The notes beneath the pieces are model-generated. The model saw only the letters and a program-made list of their open reading frames with translations. It was not told the origin of the DNA and did not search any database. From contig JADJPO010000004.1 of NCBI GenBank assembly GCA_016713225.1, positions 474,190-538,189 on the forward strand: a DNA stretch of 64,000 nucleotides, given 5' to 3'. The position numbers and the translations under genes were made by a program. Positions 33,645 through 41,459 of the stretch are shown piece by piece (within the stretch, counting starts at the first letter, position 1; every line of letters starts with the position of its first letter). This DNA comes from Kineosporiaceae bacterium (GTDB taxonomy: Bacteria > Actinomycetota > Actinomycetes > Actinomycetales > Kineosporiaceae).

Positions 33645-34952
33645 GTGGCGAGCGACGGTCTGACCTGGTTGGCGAGCCGCCAGGCCCTCTCGGACGCGTT
33701 GACGGACGAGGCGTCGGCGGGTCGCGACACCCCGGGCGGCGATGGCACGGGCGGCTGGACGAGCCGCATCGGGTTGCTGCTGCTGGACGTCGACCGCTTC
33801 AGTGACCTGGTCGCCTCGCTCGGTCCGGACGGCGGCCAGGACGTCCTGGCCCAGATCGCCACGCGCCTGCGACCGGCCCTACGACCCAATCAGATGCTGG
33901 CCCGGCTCGGGGGGGACGAGTTCGCCGTCGTCCTGCCGGACGCCGATCGTGAGGCTGCCGAGCGGGTGGCCCATGCCCTCCTCGCCCAGTTGGATGCGCC
34001 CATCCGGGTGAACATGCCGACCGGGCCACGCGACGTCCAGGTGGCGGCCAGCGTGGGCGTGGCGACCTGCCGGCTGCCCCGGGAGGACCCGCGCGAGCTG
34101 GTGCACCAGGCCTCGCAGGCGGTGCGCCAGGCCAAGCGCTCGGGCGGCGGCGTCAGCCACGTGGCCCCGGGTGAGGACCAGCCCACCCGGCTGCCGCCGA
34201 TCGGCGAACTGCGGGTGGCGCTGGAACAGGGCGACCTCGAGGTCTATCTGCAGCCGCAGGTGGACCTCAGGCGTGGTCGGCTGTGCGGCGCGGAGGCGCT
34301 GGCCCGGTGGCGCCACCCCCAGGACGGCGTGCTGCTGCCGGCCTCGTTCCTGCCGCTGGCGGCGCAGACCGGGTTGATGCGTCCGATCGCGGCTGCCGTC
34401 ACCGAACTGGCGGTCGCCGCCGTCGCCCAGTGGTGGGATCGGGGCTTCCGCGTGCCGGTGAGTCTGAACCTCACCCCGTCGGACCTGCTCGACGAGACCC
34501 TCACCGCACGGATCCCCGGGTGTCTGAAGCCCCACGGGCTGCCCACCGAGGCCCTGCGCATCGAGATCACCGAGGACGTCTTCCTCGCCGACGCCGATCT
34601 GGTCGCCGGGGTGTTGCACCGCTGGCAGGAGGCCGGGGTCCACGTGGCCCTCGACGACTTCGGCACCGGCTACTCCTCACTGGCCTACCTGCGTGAACTG
34701 CCGATCAGCGAGCTCAAACTCGACCGCGTGTTCATCACCGACCTGGCCCGGCCCCGGACGACAGCGATCGTGCGCCACACCATCGCCATGGCGCACGAGC
34801 TGGGCATGAAGGTCGTCGCGGAGGGCATCGAGGACGCCGACACCGCCGCTGTGCTCACCGAAATGGGCTGCGACATCGGCCAGGGCACCTTCTTCGGTGC
34901 CGCCATGGCCGTCCCCGAGTTCCTGGCCCACCTGGCCGCCACCACCACCTGA
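33645..34952 (+). CDS. GGDEF-EAL cyclic-di-GMP enzyme
   Basis: A 435-residue soluble protein with no sensor or membrane segment. The GGDEF domain (about 38-170) keeps GGDEF at 89-93 and the metal Asp in LLLLDVDRFSDL. The EAL domain (about 186-430) keeps EAL at 217-219, NLTPSDL, EITED, ALDDFGTGYSSL, the ELKLDRVF lysine, AEGIED and GQGTFFG. Both active sites look intact, so either synthesis or hydrolysis of c-di-GMP is possible; EAL completeness favours hydrolysis with GTP control by GGDEF. GTG 33645 follows GGGAGGA at a 12-base spacing. Confidence 0.9.
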   Translation: MASDGLTWLASRQALSDALTDEASAGRDTPGGDGTGGWTSRIGLLLLDVDRFSDLVASLGPDGGQDVLAQIATRLRPALRPNQMLARLGGDEFAVVLPDADREAAERVAHALLAQLDAPIRVNMPTGPRDVQVAASVGVATCRLPREDPRELVHQASQAVRQAKRSGGGVSHVAPGEDQPTRLPPIGELRVALEQGDLEVYLQPQVDLRRGRLCGAEALARWRHPQDGVLLPASFLPLAAQTGLMRPIAAAVTELAVAAVAQWWDRGFRVPVSLNLTPSDLLDETLTARIPGCLKPHGLPTEALRIEITEDVFLADADLVAGVLHRWQEAGVHVALDDFGTGYSSLAYLRELPISELKLDRVFITDLARPRTTAIVRHTIAMAHELGMKVVAEGIEDADTAAVLTEMGCDIGQGTFFGAAMAVPEFLAHLAATTT

Positions 34953-35013
34953 TCCCGCTCCTCCCCAACCCTGTTCCTCCCCAACCACCCCCTCGCCCAC
35001 TCCAGCCCACCTC

Positions 35014-35076
35014 CCACCAAAGACCCGAAATGGTCGTCATAGGCGGCAAATGACGACCTATTCGGGTCTTTGGCGG
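35014..35076. repeat. Long palindrome, family B copy 1
   Basis: Arms 35014-35040 and 35050-35076 match in 24 of 27 positions with a nine-base loop. The core is AAAGACCCGA...TGGTCGTCAT. It lies between the converging GGDEF-EAL and AbiEi-like genes. The same stem family appears at 36196-36254 and as a half-copy at about 36130-36151. Confidence 0.85.
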
Positions 35077-35111
35077 CGGAAGGTGGGGCCAACCGCGCCA
35101 CGGCGGAAAGG

Positions 35112-36041
35112 TCAGGTGGGGGTGACGCCGAGGTCGTGGGCGATGGCTTCGATGCGGCGATCGAGGGCGGCGGGTCTCGACAGGTCGGCGTCGATGAACG
35201 TGTGCACCCGCCACCCCTCGGCGACCAGATCGGCCCGGATCACGTGGTCGCGTCGCCATTGCCGCAGGTCCTGGCGATGCTGCTCGCCGTCGTACTCAGC
35301 GATCACACGTTGCCGGCGCCAGACGAAGTCAGGGCGGGCGAGCCACCCGCCCAGCCCGTCGAGCACGTCGACGTTGAGCTCAGGCTCGGGGAGCCCGCGG
35401 CGATGCATCGCCAGTCGCACCAGGCTCTCGCGCCGCGACAGGCTACGAGTGCGCACCAGCGGCAGGGCCTCACGCAACGCGCGCACCCCGGTCTCCCGGG
35501 CGCGCCGAGTCACGGCCTCGGTCAGGTCAGCCAGGGGGATGCCGGACGACTCCTCGTTGACCGTGGCGTCGCCGAGGACGACGCGCTCCTCGAGCGACAG
35601 CCCAGCGGCGACGTCACACCAGGTGTCGGCCGGCACGGTCAGCGGCAGCCCGTGACGGGTGACCACGCCACGGTGCTCCAGTCCACGGTGATGCACCGTG
35701 CCGCGCCGGCGTACTGCTGAGAGCCAGGTCGGCCGGACGACGTGCAGCGGTTCCTCAGGTGACCAGAACTGCGCCACAGGCAGCCCGAGCAGGCGGGCCG
35801 CGGTGAGGTGCGAGTAGGCCCACGGCTCGGGCAGCACCAGCGCGAACGCCCGGCATCGAGCCCGGAAGGCTTCGACCATCGAGTCGGCGACCATGAGTTC
35901 CCCCGGAATCCGGACCCCGGAGGTCGGGGCGACCAGGTCACCGCTGCGCGTCCGTGCCCGAGTCACCCCTTGGCTGCGCCCCTGCGCCACAGTGAACCCC
36001 GCGTCCAGGCCCCTGGGCAGCGGGGCGGGTGCGCGGGCCAT
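35112..36041 (-). CDS. AbiEi-type N-terminal domain plus DUF559 nuclease-like protein
   Basis: About 309 residues. The N-terminal half (GFTVAQGRSQGVTRARTRSGDLVAP...) resembles the winged-helix region of AbiEi-type antitoxin-like proteins. The C-terminal half ends in a DUF559/Vsr-like fold: PDFVWRRQRVIAEYDGEQH, with D and E-x-D-like acidic residues of a PD-(D/E)XK nuclease, then RRDHVIRADLVAEGWRV. Such proteins are abundant in actinobacteria as orphans. No AbiEii-type toxin gene is adjacent. I set the start at ATG 36041 because sequence upstream lacks similarity and overlaps repeat DNA. Function is unknown. Confidence 0.75.
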   Translation of the reverse strand: MARAPAPLPRGLDAGFTVAQGRSQGVTRARTRSGDLVAPTSGVRIPGELMVADSMVEAFRARCRAFALVLPEPWAYSHLTAARLLGLPVAQFWSPEEPLHVVRPTWLSAVRRRGTVHHRGLEHRGVVTRHGLPLTVPADTWCDVAAGLSLEERVVLGDATVNEESSGIPLADLTEAVTRRARETGVRALREALPLVRTRSLSRRESLVRLAMHRRGLPEPELNVDVLDGLGGWLARPDFVWRRQRVIAEYDGEQHRQDLRQWRRDHVIRADLVAEGWRVHTFIDADLSRPAALDRRIEAIAHDLGVTPT

Positions 36042-36195
36042 GCCGCACACCGTGCCCCACCCGCGCTGGTGGCCGCTCTCGTCATCCACAGCCGCCCGTG
36101 CTTCGGTCGTTGTCCACACCCTCAGCCCTCCCCAAAGACCCCAAACGGCTGCCACGCTCATCCCCGCGGCCCTCGTCCGCCCCAGCACCTCCCGC

Positions 36196-36254
36196 CCCAA
36201 AGACCCGAGATGGCTGTCATTTCCAAGGAATGGCAGCCATCTCGGGTCTTTGGG
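36196..36254. repeat. Long palindrome, family B copy 2, with nearby half-copy
   Basis: Arms 36196-36221 and 36229-36254 pair with one G-T wobble around a seven-base loop; the core is AAAGACCCGAGATGG. Flanking bases extend the pairing with one bulge. A left-arm-only relative lies at about 36130-36151 (CCAAAGACCCCAAACGGCTG). It sits between two leftward genes, downstream of the carboxyltransferase stop at 36323. Confidence 0.85.
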
Positions 36255-36322
36255 CGGGGGTGAGGCGGTGGTGGGTTGCGGCGGGCGGGAGGGGGACGGG
36301 TGGGTGGACTGGTGGGGCTGGG

Positions 36323-37864
36323 TCAGACGGGCGGGACGCCGTGGCGCTTGTCGGTGATGCGGCGGTCCTTGGCGGCGGCGTAGGTGAGGCGGAGCACCAG
36401 CTCGCGGCGGAGCTCGCCGGGCTCGATGACGGCGTCGATGACGAGGTCACCGGCCAGGCGCAGCAGGTCGACGTCCTCTTCGTACTCCAGGCGTCGGGCG
36501 CTGACGTAGGCCTCGCGCTCGGCGTCGTCCTCGATCGCGGCGATCTTGTTGGCGTACACCGCATTGACCGCCGCCTGCGGACCCATCACCGCGATCGAGG
36601 CGCTGGGTAGGGCGAGCGTGGCGTCCGGCCCGAAGCCCGGCCCCGCCATGGCGTACAGCCCGGCGCCGTAGGCCTTGCGCAGCACCACACACACCTGTGG
36701 CACCGTCGCCTCCGACACCGCCGTGATCATCTTGGCGCCGTGGCGGATGATGCCCTGCCGTTCCACCTCCGAGCCGATCATGAACCCGGGCACGTCGGCC
36801 AGGTAGACCAGCGGCACGTTGAACGCGTCGCAGAGCCAGATGAACCGGGCCGCCTTGTCCGCCGAGTCACCGAACAGCACTCCCCCGCGCACCGCGGAGT
36901 TGTTGGCCACGATCCCGACGCTGCGCCCGTCGAGCCGCCCGAAGCCCACCACGAGCTCGGCGGCGAACAGCGGCTTGATCTCGAAGAACGAGTCCGCATC
37001 GACCAGTGCCTCGACCACGTCGTGGACGTCGAACGGCACCGACTCCTTCTCCGGCACCAGGTCTCGGCTCATCGCCCGCACCGGCGCCTCGGCCAGATAG
37101 GTGGGCGGCGTCGAGCGCCACGAGGTCGGCAGGTAGGAGAAGTAGAGCCTGGCCTGCTCGATCGCATCGGCGTCGTCGGTGGCCAGGTTGTCGCCGCACC
37201 CCGAGACGCTGCAGTGCATCCGGGCACCACCCATGTCCTCCAGCGAGACGATCTCGCCGACCACCATCTCGGCCATCCGCGGGCTGCCCAGATACATGCT
37301 GGCGTTGCCCTCGACCATGATCACGATGTCGCAGAACGCCGGGATGTAGGCGCCACCCGCAGCCGACGGGCCGAACAGGCAGCAGATCTGCGGCACCTTG
37401 CCGGAGAGCATCACCTGATGGTGGAAGATCCGCCCGGCCCCGCGGCGTCCGGGGAACAGCTCCACCTGATCGGTGATCCGCGCACCGGCGGAGTCGACCA
37501 GCCAGAACACGGGGAGCTCTTCGCGCAGAGCGGCTTCGGTGGCCCGCACCATCTTCTCGACGGTGCGCGCCCCCCACGAGCCGGCCTTCACCGTGGGGTC
37601 GTTGGCGATCACCATCACCGGCCGGCCATCCACCATGCCCCGCCCGGTGACCACGCCGTCAGCCGGCAGCCCGGCCCCGGCCGCGGTGGCCGGGGCGTTG
37701 GCCAGCTGGCCGTCCTCGACGAACGACCCGTCGTCGCACAGCAGCGCGATCCGTTCGCGCACCGGCAGTTTGCCCTGCCCGGCGAGCTTGGCCGCACCGG
37801 CCTCGGACGGTGCGAGTGTGGCCCGGCGGGCGGCCGCCACCTCGGCGTAGTGGTCATGGCTCAT
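36323..37864 (-). CDS. Acyl-CoA carboxylase carboxyltransferase subunit, methylcrotonyl-type
   Basis: A 513-residue carboxyltransferase, distinct from the one at 6339. Motifs include the N-half VDSAGARITDQVELFPGRRGAGRIFHHQ and FGPSAAGGAYIPAFCD, and C-half DVPGFMIGSEVERQGIIRHGAKMITAVSEATVP. The gene order acyl-CoA dehydrogenase then this subunit under a MerR regulator resembles branched-chain (leucine/isovalerate) degradation operons, so 3-methylcrotonyl-CoA is a likely substrate, though this is inferred. The biotin-carrying alpha subunit is not in the operon; the copy at 41460 could serve. Sixteen bases separate it from the dehydrogenase stop. Confidence 0.88.
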   Translation of the reverse strand: MSHDHYAEVAAARRATLAPSEAGAAKLAGQGKLPVRERIALLCDDGSFVEDGQLANAPATAAGAGLPADGVVTGRGMVDGRPVMVIANDPTVKAGSWGARTVEKMVRATEAALREELPVFWLVDSAGARITDQVELFPGRRGAGRIFHHQVMLSGKVPQICCLFGPSAAGGAYIPAFCDIVIMVEGNASMYLGSPRMAEMVVGEIVSLEDMGGARMHCSVSGCGDNLATDDADAIEQARLYFSYLPTSWRSTPPTYLAEAPVRAMSRDLVPEKESVPFDVHDVVEALVDADSFFEIKPLFAAELVVGFGRLDGRSVGIVANNSAVRGGVLFGDSADKAARFIWLCDAFNVPLVYLADVPGFMIGSEVERQGIIRHGAKMITAVSEATVPQVCVVLRKAYGAGLYAMAGPGFGPDATLALPSASIAVMGPQAAVNAVYANKIAAIEDDAEREAYVSARRLEYEEDVDLLRLAGDLVIDAVIEPGELRRELVLRLTYAAAKDRRITDKRHGVPPV

Positions 37865-37879
37865 CGCGTCGTCACCCGA

Positions 37880-39070
37880 TCAGTGAACCGGAAGACCGAG
37901 GCCGCGGGCGATGACCAACCGCTGAATCTCACTGGTGCCCTCACCGACCTCGAGAATCTTGGCATCGCGGTAGTAGCGGGCCACCGGGTACTCCTCGATG
38001 AACCCCGACCCGCCGTACACCTGCGTGGCCAGCCGCGCGGCGTCCATCGCCGTGGTCGAGGTCTGCAGCTTGGCTCGGGCCGCGGCCGCGCCCACCTGGG
38101 CCGCCGTCACACCGCCCGCACCGGCGCGCAGCTGGTCCTTCAGCCAGGCGGCGCGGTAGGTCAGCAACCGGCCGGCGTCCACCGCCACGGCGAGATCGGC
38201 CAGGGCGAAGGCGATCGACTGGTTCGACCCGATGGGCCGGCCGAATGCCGTCCGGGTGCCTGCGTACTCGACGCTCGCCTCCAGACAGGCCCGCGACAGC
38301 CCCAGCGCCAGCGCGGAGATCGCGATCCGGCCGTCGTCCAGCGTGGCGAGGAACTGCCGCAGCCCGCCGCCACGGGTACCCAACAGGTTGGCCGCCGGCA
38401 CTCGGCACCCCGCGAACGCGAGCCCGTGGGTGTCCGAGGAGTGCCAGCCGAGTTTGCGATAGGGGGCCTCGACAACCAGCCCGGGGGTGCCCGCCGGCAC
38501 CAGGATCGTGCTGATCTCGGGCGCACCGTTCTCGCGGGTGCCGGTGCGGGCGGTCACCGTGATCACGCTGGTGACGGGTGTCCCCGAGTTGGTGATGAAG
38601 GCCTTGGCGCCGTCGATCACCCATTCGTTCGTGGCCTCGTCCCGGACGGCGCGGGTGCTGGTGGCGCCGGCGTCCGACCCGGCGCCCGGTTCGGTGAGCC
38701 CGAAGGCCGCCAGCGCGCGACCGGCGACCAGATCGGGCAGCCACTGCTGCTTCTGCTCGTCCGTGCCGTAGGTGAGGATCGGGGTGATGCCGAGCCCGAC
38801 CCCCGCCGACAGCGTGATGCCGACGGCCTGGTCGACGCGACCGAGTTCCTCGATGGCCACACAGAGGCTGGTGAAGTCGCCGCCGCTGCCGCCGTACTCC
38901 TCCGGCACGATCAGCCCGAACAGCCCCAGGTCGCCCATCCGGGGCACCAACTCGACCGGGAACCGCGCCGCGGCGTCCCATTCGGCGCTGTGCGGGGCCA
39001 CGTGATCGACGGCGAACTCGCGCACCACCCGACGGAAGTCCTCGTGATCTCGGGACAATTCGAACCCCAT
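37880..39070 (-). CDS. Acyl-CoA dehydrogenase
   Basis: A 396-residue FAD enzyme of normal family length that introduces a double bond into acyl-CoA, passing electrons to ETF. Features: YGGSGGDFTSLCVAIEELGRVDQAVG, LAAFGLTEPGAGSDAGA (flavin and substrate loop), WVIDGAKAFITNSG, and the C-terminal GEGTSEIQRLVIARGL with FAD contacts. ATG 39070 follows AAGGTGGGGCC. It heads a leftward operon with a carboxyltransferase and is divergent from a MerR gene. Isovaleryl-CoA or another short branched substrate is inferred from that context. Confidence 0.92.
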   Translation of the reverse strand: MGFELSRDHEDFRRVVREFAVDHVAPHSAEWDAAARFPVELVPRMGDLGLFGLIVPEEYGGSGGDFTSLCVAIEELGRVDQAVGITLSAGVGLGITPILTYGTDEQKQQWLPDLVAGRALAAFGLTEPGAGSDAGATSTRAVRDEATNEWVIDGAKAFITNSGTPVTSVITVTARTGTRENGAPEISTILVPAGTPGLVVEAPYRKLGWHSSDTHGLAFAGCRVPAANLLGTRGGGLRQFLATLDDGRIAISALALGLSRACLEASVEYAGTRTAFGRPIGSNQSIAFALADLAVAVDAGRLLTYRAAWLKDQLRAGAGGVTAAQVGAAAARAKLQTSTTAMDAARLATQVYGGSGFIEEYPVARYYRDAKILEVGEGTSEIQRLVIARGLGLPVH

Positions 39071-39105
39071 GGCCCCACCTTCGACTGTTCCACGGCCCAC
39101 ATTTG

Positions 39106-39129
39106 CTTTACCTTTACGTCAAGGTAAAG
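39106..39129. promoter_or_regulatory. Perfect dyad, probable MerR operator
   Basis: CTTTACCTT (39106-39114) and AAGGTAAAG (39121-39129) form a perfect nine-base dyad around TACGTC. It lies between the divergent acyl-CoA dehydrogenase and MerR genes, 36 bases before the former start. Size and symmetry suit a MerR dimer bound in a long promoter spacer. Confidence 0.8.
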
Positions 39130-39182
39130 GGCAGTGCGGGACGACGCAAGACCAGCAGGCACACCCACCCCCGGGAGGCGAC

Positions 39183-39596
39183 ATGACGGCGAGCGAGCCG
39201 GAGCTCGACGCAGCCTGGTCGATCGCCCAGGTCGCCGAGGAATTCGGCATCACCCACCGCACCATCCGGTTCTACGAGGATCGCGGCCTGATCTCCCCTG
39301 AACGCCGTGGCACGCAGCGGCTGTTCCACCCCCGCGACCGGGTGCGACTGGCCCTGGTGCTGCGAGGCAAGCGGCTCGGCTTCGACCTGGACCAGATCCG
39401 CCACATCGTCGACCTCTACGACCAGGAGGTCGGCGAGCGCGGCCAGATGGAGTACCTGCTCGAGCAGATCGCCGCCCGGCGCGCCGAGCTGGAACAGCGC
39501 CGTCAGGACATCGAGGCAACCCTGGCCGAACTGGACGACGTCGAGCGCCGCTGCCGCGACAGCGAGATCGGCCGAGGCCTGGACCGCCCTCGATGA
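39183..39596 (+). CDS. MerR family transcriptional regulator
   Basis: A 137-residue regulator. The winged helix-turn-helix starts AWSIAQVAEEFGITHRTIRFYEDRGLISPERRGTQRLF and is followed by RLALVLRGKRLGFDLDQIRHIVDLYD, then a long dimerising coiled coil (MEYLLEQIAARRAELEQRRQDIEATLAELDDVE). There are no metal-binding cysteines, so an organic or acyl-CoA-type signal is more likely. GGGAGGCG precedes ATG 39183. With the divergent dehydrogenase and carboxyltransferase it resembles LiuR-type control of branched-chain acyl-CoA breakdown; this is inference from arrangement. Confidence 0.9.
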   Translation: MTASEPELDAAWSIAQVAEEFGITHRTIRFYEDRGLISPERRGTQRLFHPRDRVRLALVLRGKRLGFDLDQIRHIVDLYDQEVGERGQMEYLLEQIAARRAELEQRRQDIEATLAELDDVERRCRDSEIGRGLDRPR

Positions 39597-39721
39597 GCCG
39601 ATCAGCGGCGACATAGGTCACGCTTGACCCGGGCAACACCCCGGCGTGGGCTACCTTGACGCTTCATCAGCGGCGCGCACCCGAGCGTCACTCCGGCACG
39701 GCGAAGGGGCCAGAACCGGCC

Positions 39722-40867
39722 ATGAGCGGTCAGGCGGCGGTGAACGGAGCAACCGGTAACCGGGACGCCGAGCAGCCCACCCGACGGTCACGCCGCGCAG
39801 CCGCCCCATCACGCTCACCTCGGTCGTGGCGGTCGTGGCGATCGTGGCGGTCGTTGGTCCCGAGCCGCCCGCCCGGGTCGTGGCCCCGCGTGCTGGTGCT
39901 GCCGGCGTTGTCGGTGCTGCTCTTGATGTGGCCCTTGGCCTGCCTCCTGCGGGTCGGCCCGGATCTGGGCGACCTCCCGGCGAGCGCCGTGATCGCCATC
40001 GCCGGGGCGGCCCCACTGGCCACCGTGCTCGCCGTGCCGCTGATCACGGTGGCGGCCCGCCGAGGCAACTGGCTCGCCCTGCCCGCTGCCGCGATCGCCG
40101 CCGTCCTGCCCTGGATCTTCGTGGCCCCCTACGCGGCCGGGGACCAGCCGAGCACCACCGGCCGGACCGTGGCGCTGCGGGTCATGCTGGTCAACGCCCA
40201 CCAGGGGCGCGCGAGCGCACCGGACATCGTCGCCGCGGCCACCGCGGGCACCGTCGACGTCCTGGTGATCACCGAACTCTCGGGGGCCTTGGCCCACGAG
40301 CTCGCCGTGGCCGGCCTCGACCGGGTGGTCAGCGCCGGCTGGGTACGCCTGCCGGGCAAGGACGGCGTGGCGGACGACCCGCGGGCCGGAATGGGCCTGT
40401 GGACCCGTCCGGACGTCACCCTGACCAACCCCCGCGAGGTTACTGGCACGCAGTGGCCGGCCGTGGCCATCGGCGCCACCAAGGACTCGGCGACCTTCAC
40501 CCTCATCTCCGGGCACGTCGCGACCCCCGCACCGAGCGGCGGACGGCGCTGGGCCGACGACCTGACCCTGCTGCGGGAGTCCGCCCAGCGCGCCGAGGGG
40601 GCTCGGGTGCTGCTCGCCAACCTCAACGCGACGTCCTGGCACGCCGACTTCCGCCGGTTCGCTCAGGCGGGCATCCAGGACGCCGCCGACATGCTGGGCC
40701 AGGGGCCACGCCCCTCCTGGCCCACCTGGTCACCACTGGCGGTGCTGCCACTCGACCACGCGATGGTGGCCGGCGGGGTCGGGGTGACCTCGGTCGAGAC
40801 CGTGGTCATCGGCGGTTCGGACCACCGTGCACTGATGGCCAAGCTGACCCTGCCCACCCAGGGCTGA
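39722..40867 (+). CDS. Membrane-anchored endonuclease/exonuclease/phosphatase-fold protein
   Basis: About 381 residues. A basic N-terminus with a (SWR)n repeat, from the tandem TCGTGGCGG DNA at about 39829-39860, is followed by three transmembrane helices (about 58-75, 85-105 and 110-135). The external domain has the EEP pattern: VMLVNAHQGRA, VDVLVITELS (metal-binding Glu), LISGHVATP, VLLANLNATSWH (Asn-x-Asn instead of the usual Asp-x-Asn) and GGSDHRALMAKL (terminal Asp-His). Likely a phosphodiesterase or phosphatase on the outer face of the membrane. ATG 39722 is chosen. Confidence 0.82.
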   Translation: MSGQAAVNGATGNRDAEQPTRRSRRAAAPSRSPRSWRSWRSWRSLVPSRPPGSWPRVLVLPALSVLLLMWPLACLLRVGPDLGDLPASAVIAIAGAAPLATVLAVPLITVAARRGNWLALPAAAIAAVLPWIFVAPYAAGDQPSTTGRTVALRVMLVNAHQGRASAPDIVAAATAGTVDVLVITELSGALAHELAVAGLDRVVSAGWVRLPGKDGVADDPRAGMGLWTRPDVTLTNPREVTGTQWPAVAIGATKDSATFTLISGHVATPAPSGGRRWADDLTLLRESAQRAEGARVLLANLNATSWHADFRRFAQAGIQDAADMLGQGPRPSWPTWSPLAVLPLDHAMVAGGVGVTSVETVVIGGSDHRALMAKLTLPTQG

Positions 40868-40879
40868 CCGACCAGGCCA

Positions 40880-40899
40880 GACCCGGCCGGCGTCGGGTC
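40880..40899. terminator. Hairpin between converging genes
   Basis: GACCCG (40880-40885) pairs with CGGGTC (40894-40899) around an eight-base loop that is itself partly self-complementary (GGCCGG). It begins 13 bases after one stop and overlaps the stop codon of the converging thioredoxin gene. Confidence 0.5.
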
Positions 40900-41275
40900 A
40901 GGCGCGCGCCTCGTGCGCGGCCACCTGCGCGGCATACTCGCTGCGCACGGTGTCCATGTCGAGGCCCCGCACCTGCTCGAGCAGGTTCTCGAGCGCCGGC
41001 TGGGGCAACGCGCCCGGCTGGCCGAAGATCGGCACGCCGTCGCGGTAGATCACCAGGGTGGGGATGGAGGTCACGCCGTACCGGGCGGCCAGCGCCTGCT
41101 CGGCCTCGGTGTCGACCTTGGCGAAGACGGCATCGGGGTTGGCCTCGGAGACTCGCTCGAACACCGGGGCGAACTGGCGACACGGCCCGCACCAGGCGGC
41201 CCAGAAGTCGATCAGCACGATGCCATCCTCGATGGTCGCATCGTGGTTGTCGGCGGTCATGGTCACGGTGGCCAC
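40898..41275 (-). CDS. Thioredoxin
   Basis: A 125-residue thioredoxin with the classical active site FWAAWCGPCRQF (C29, C32) and the cis-proline segment TSIPTLVIYRDG. It reduces protein disulfides in the cytoplasm. The C-terminus has about 15 extra residues beyond the usual 108. GAGGAG precedes the GTG start at 41275; an in-frame ATG follows five codons later. A CATACCC/GGGTATG dyad 50 bases upstream suggests control by a CsoR/CstR-type repressor responding to copper or persulfide. Confidence 0.92.
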   Translation of the reverse strand: MATVTMTADNHDATIEDGIVLIDFWAAWCGPCRQFAPVFERVSEANPDAVFAKVDTEAEQALAARYGVTSIPTLVIYRDGVPIFGQPGALPQPALENLLEQVRGLDMDTVRSEYAAQVAAHEARA

Positions 41276-41327
41276 GGAACGTTCAGCTCCTCGCGGGTCG
41301 GGGTGCGGCTGCGCCGCAGGGTTACGT

Positions 41328-41345
41328 CATACCCACCGGGGTATG
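41328..41345. promoter_or_regulatory. CsoR-like operator upstream of thioredoxin
   Basis: CATACCC-ACCG-GGGTATG is a perfect seven-base dyad. It strongly resembles ATACCC...GGGTAT operators of the CsoR/CstR repressors. It lies 53 bases before the thioredoxin start and 115 before the carboxylase alpha-subunit start, in their divergent region. Confidence 0.65.
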
Positions 41346-41459
41346 TCGACGACAAGAACACAACCAACGCTGCCGTTGTTCCTGTGCCCTGCGCCACTGT
41401 GGCAGCACTGACCCCCGCCACCCGCCCGGACTAGGCTCGCCACGCAGGAAGGGAGTGCC

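Noticed and set aside
35112..36041. AbiE toxin-antitoxin system
   Set aside because: Only the AbiEi-like domain is present, fused to a DUF559 domain; no AbiEii nucleotidyltransferase toxin is adjacent.
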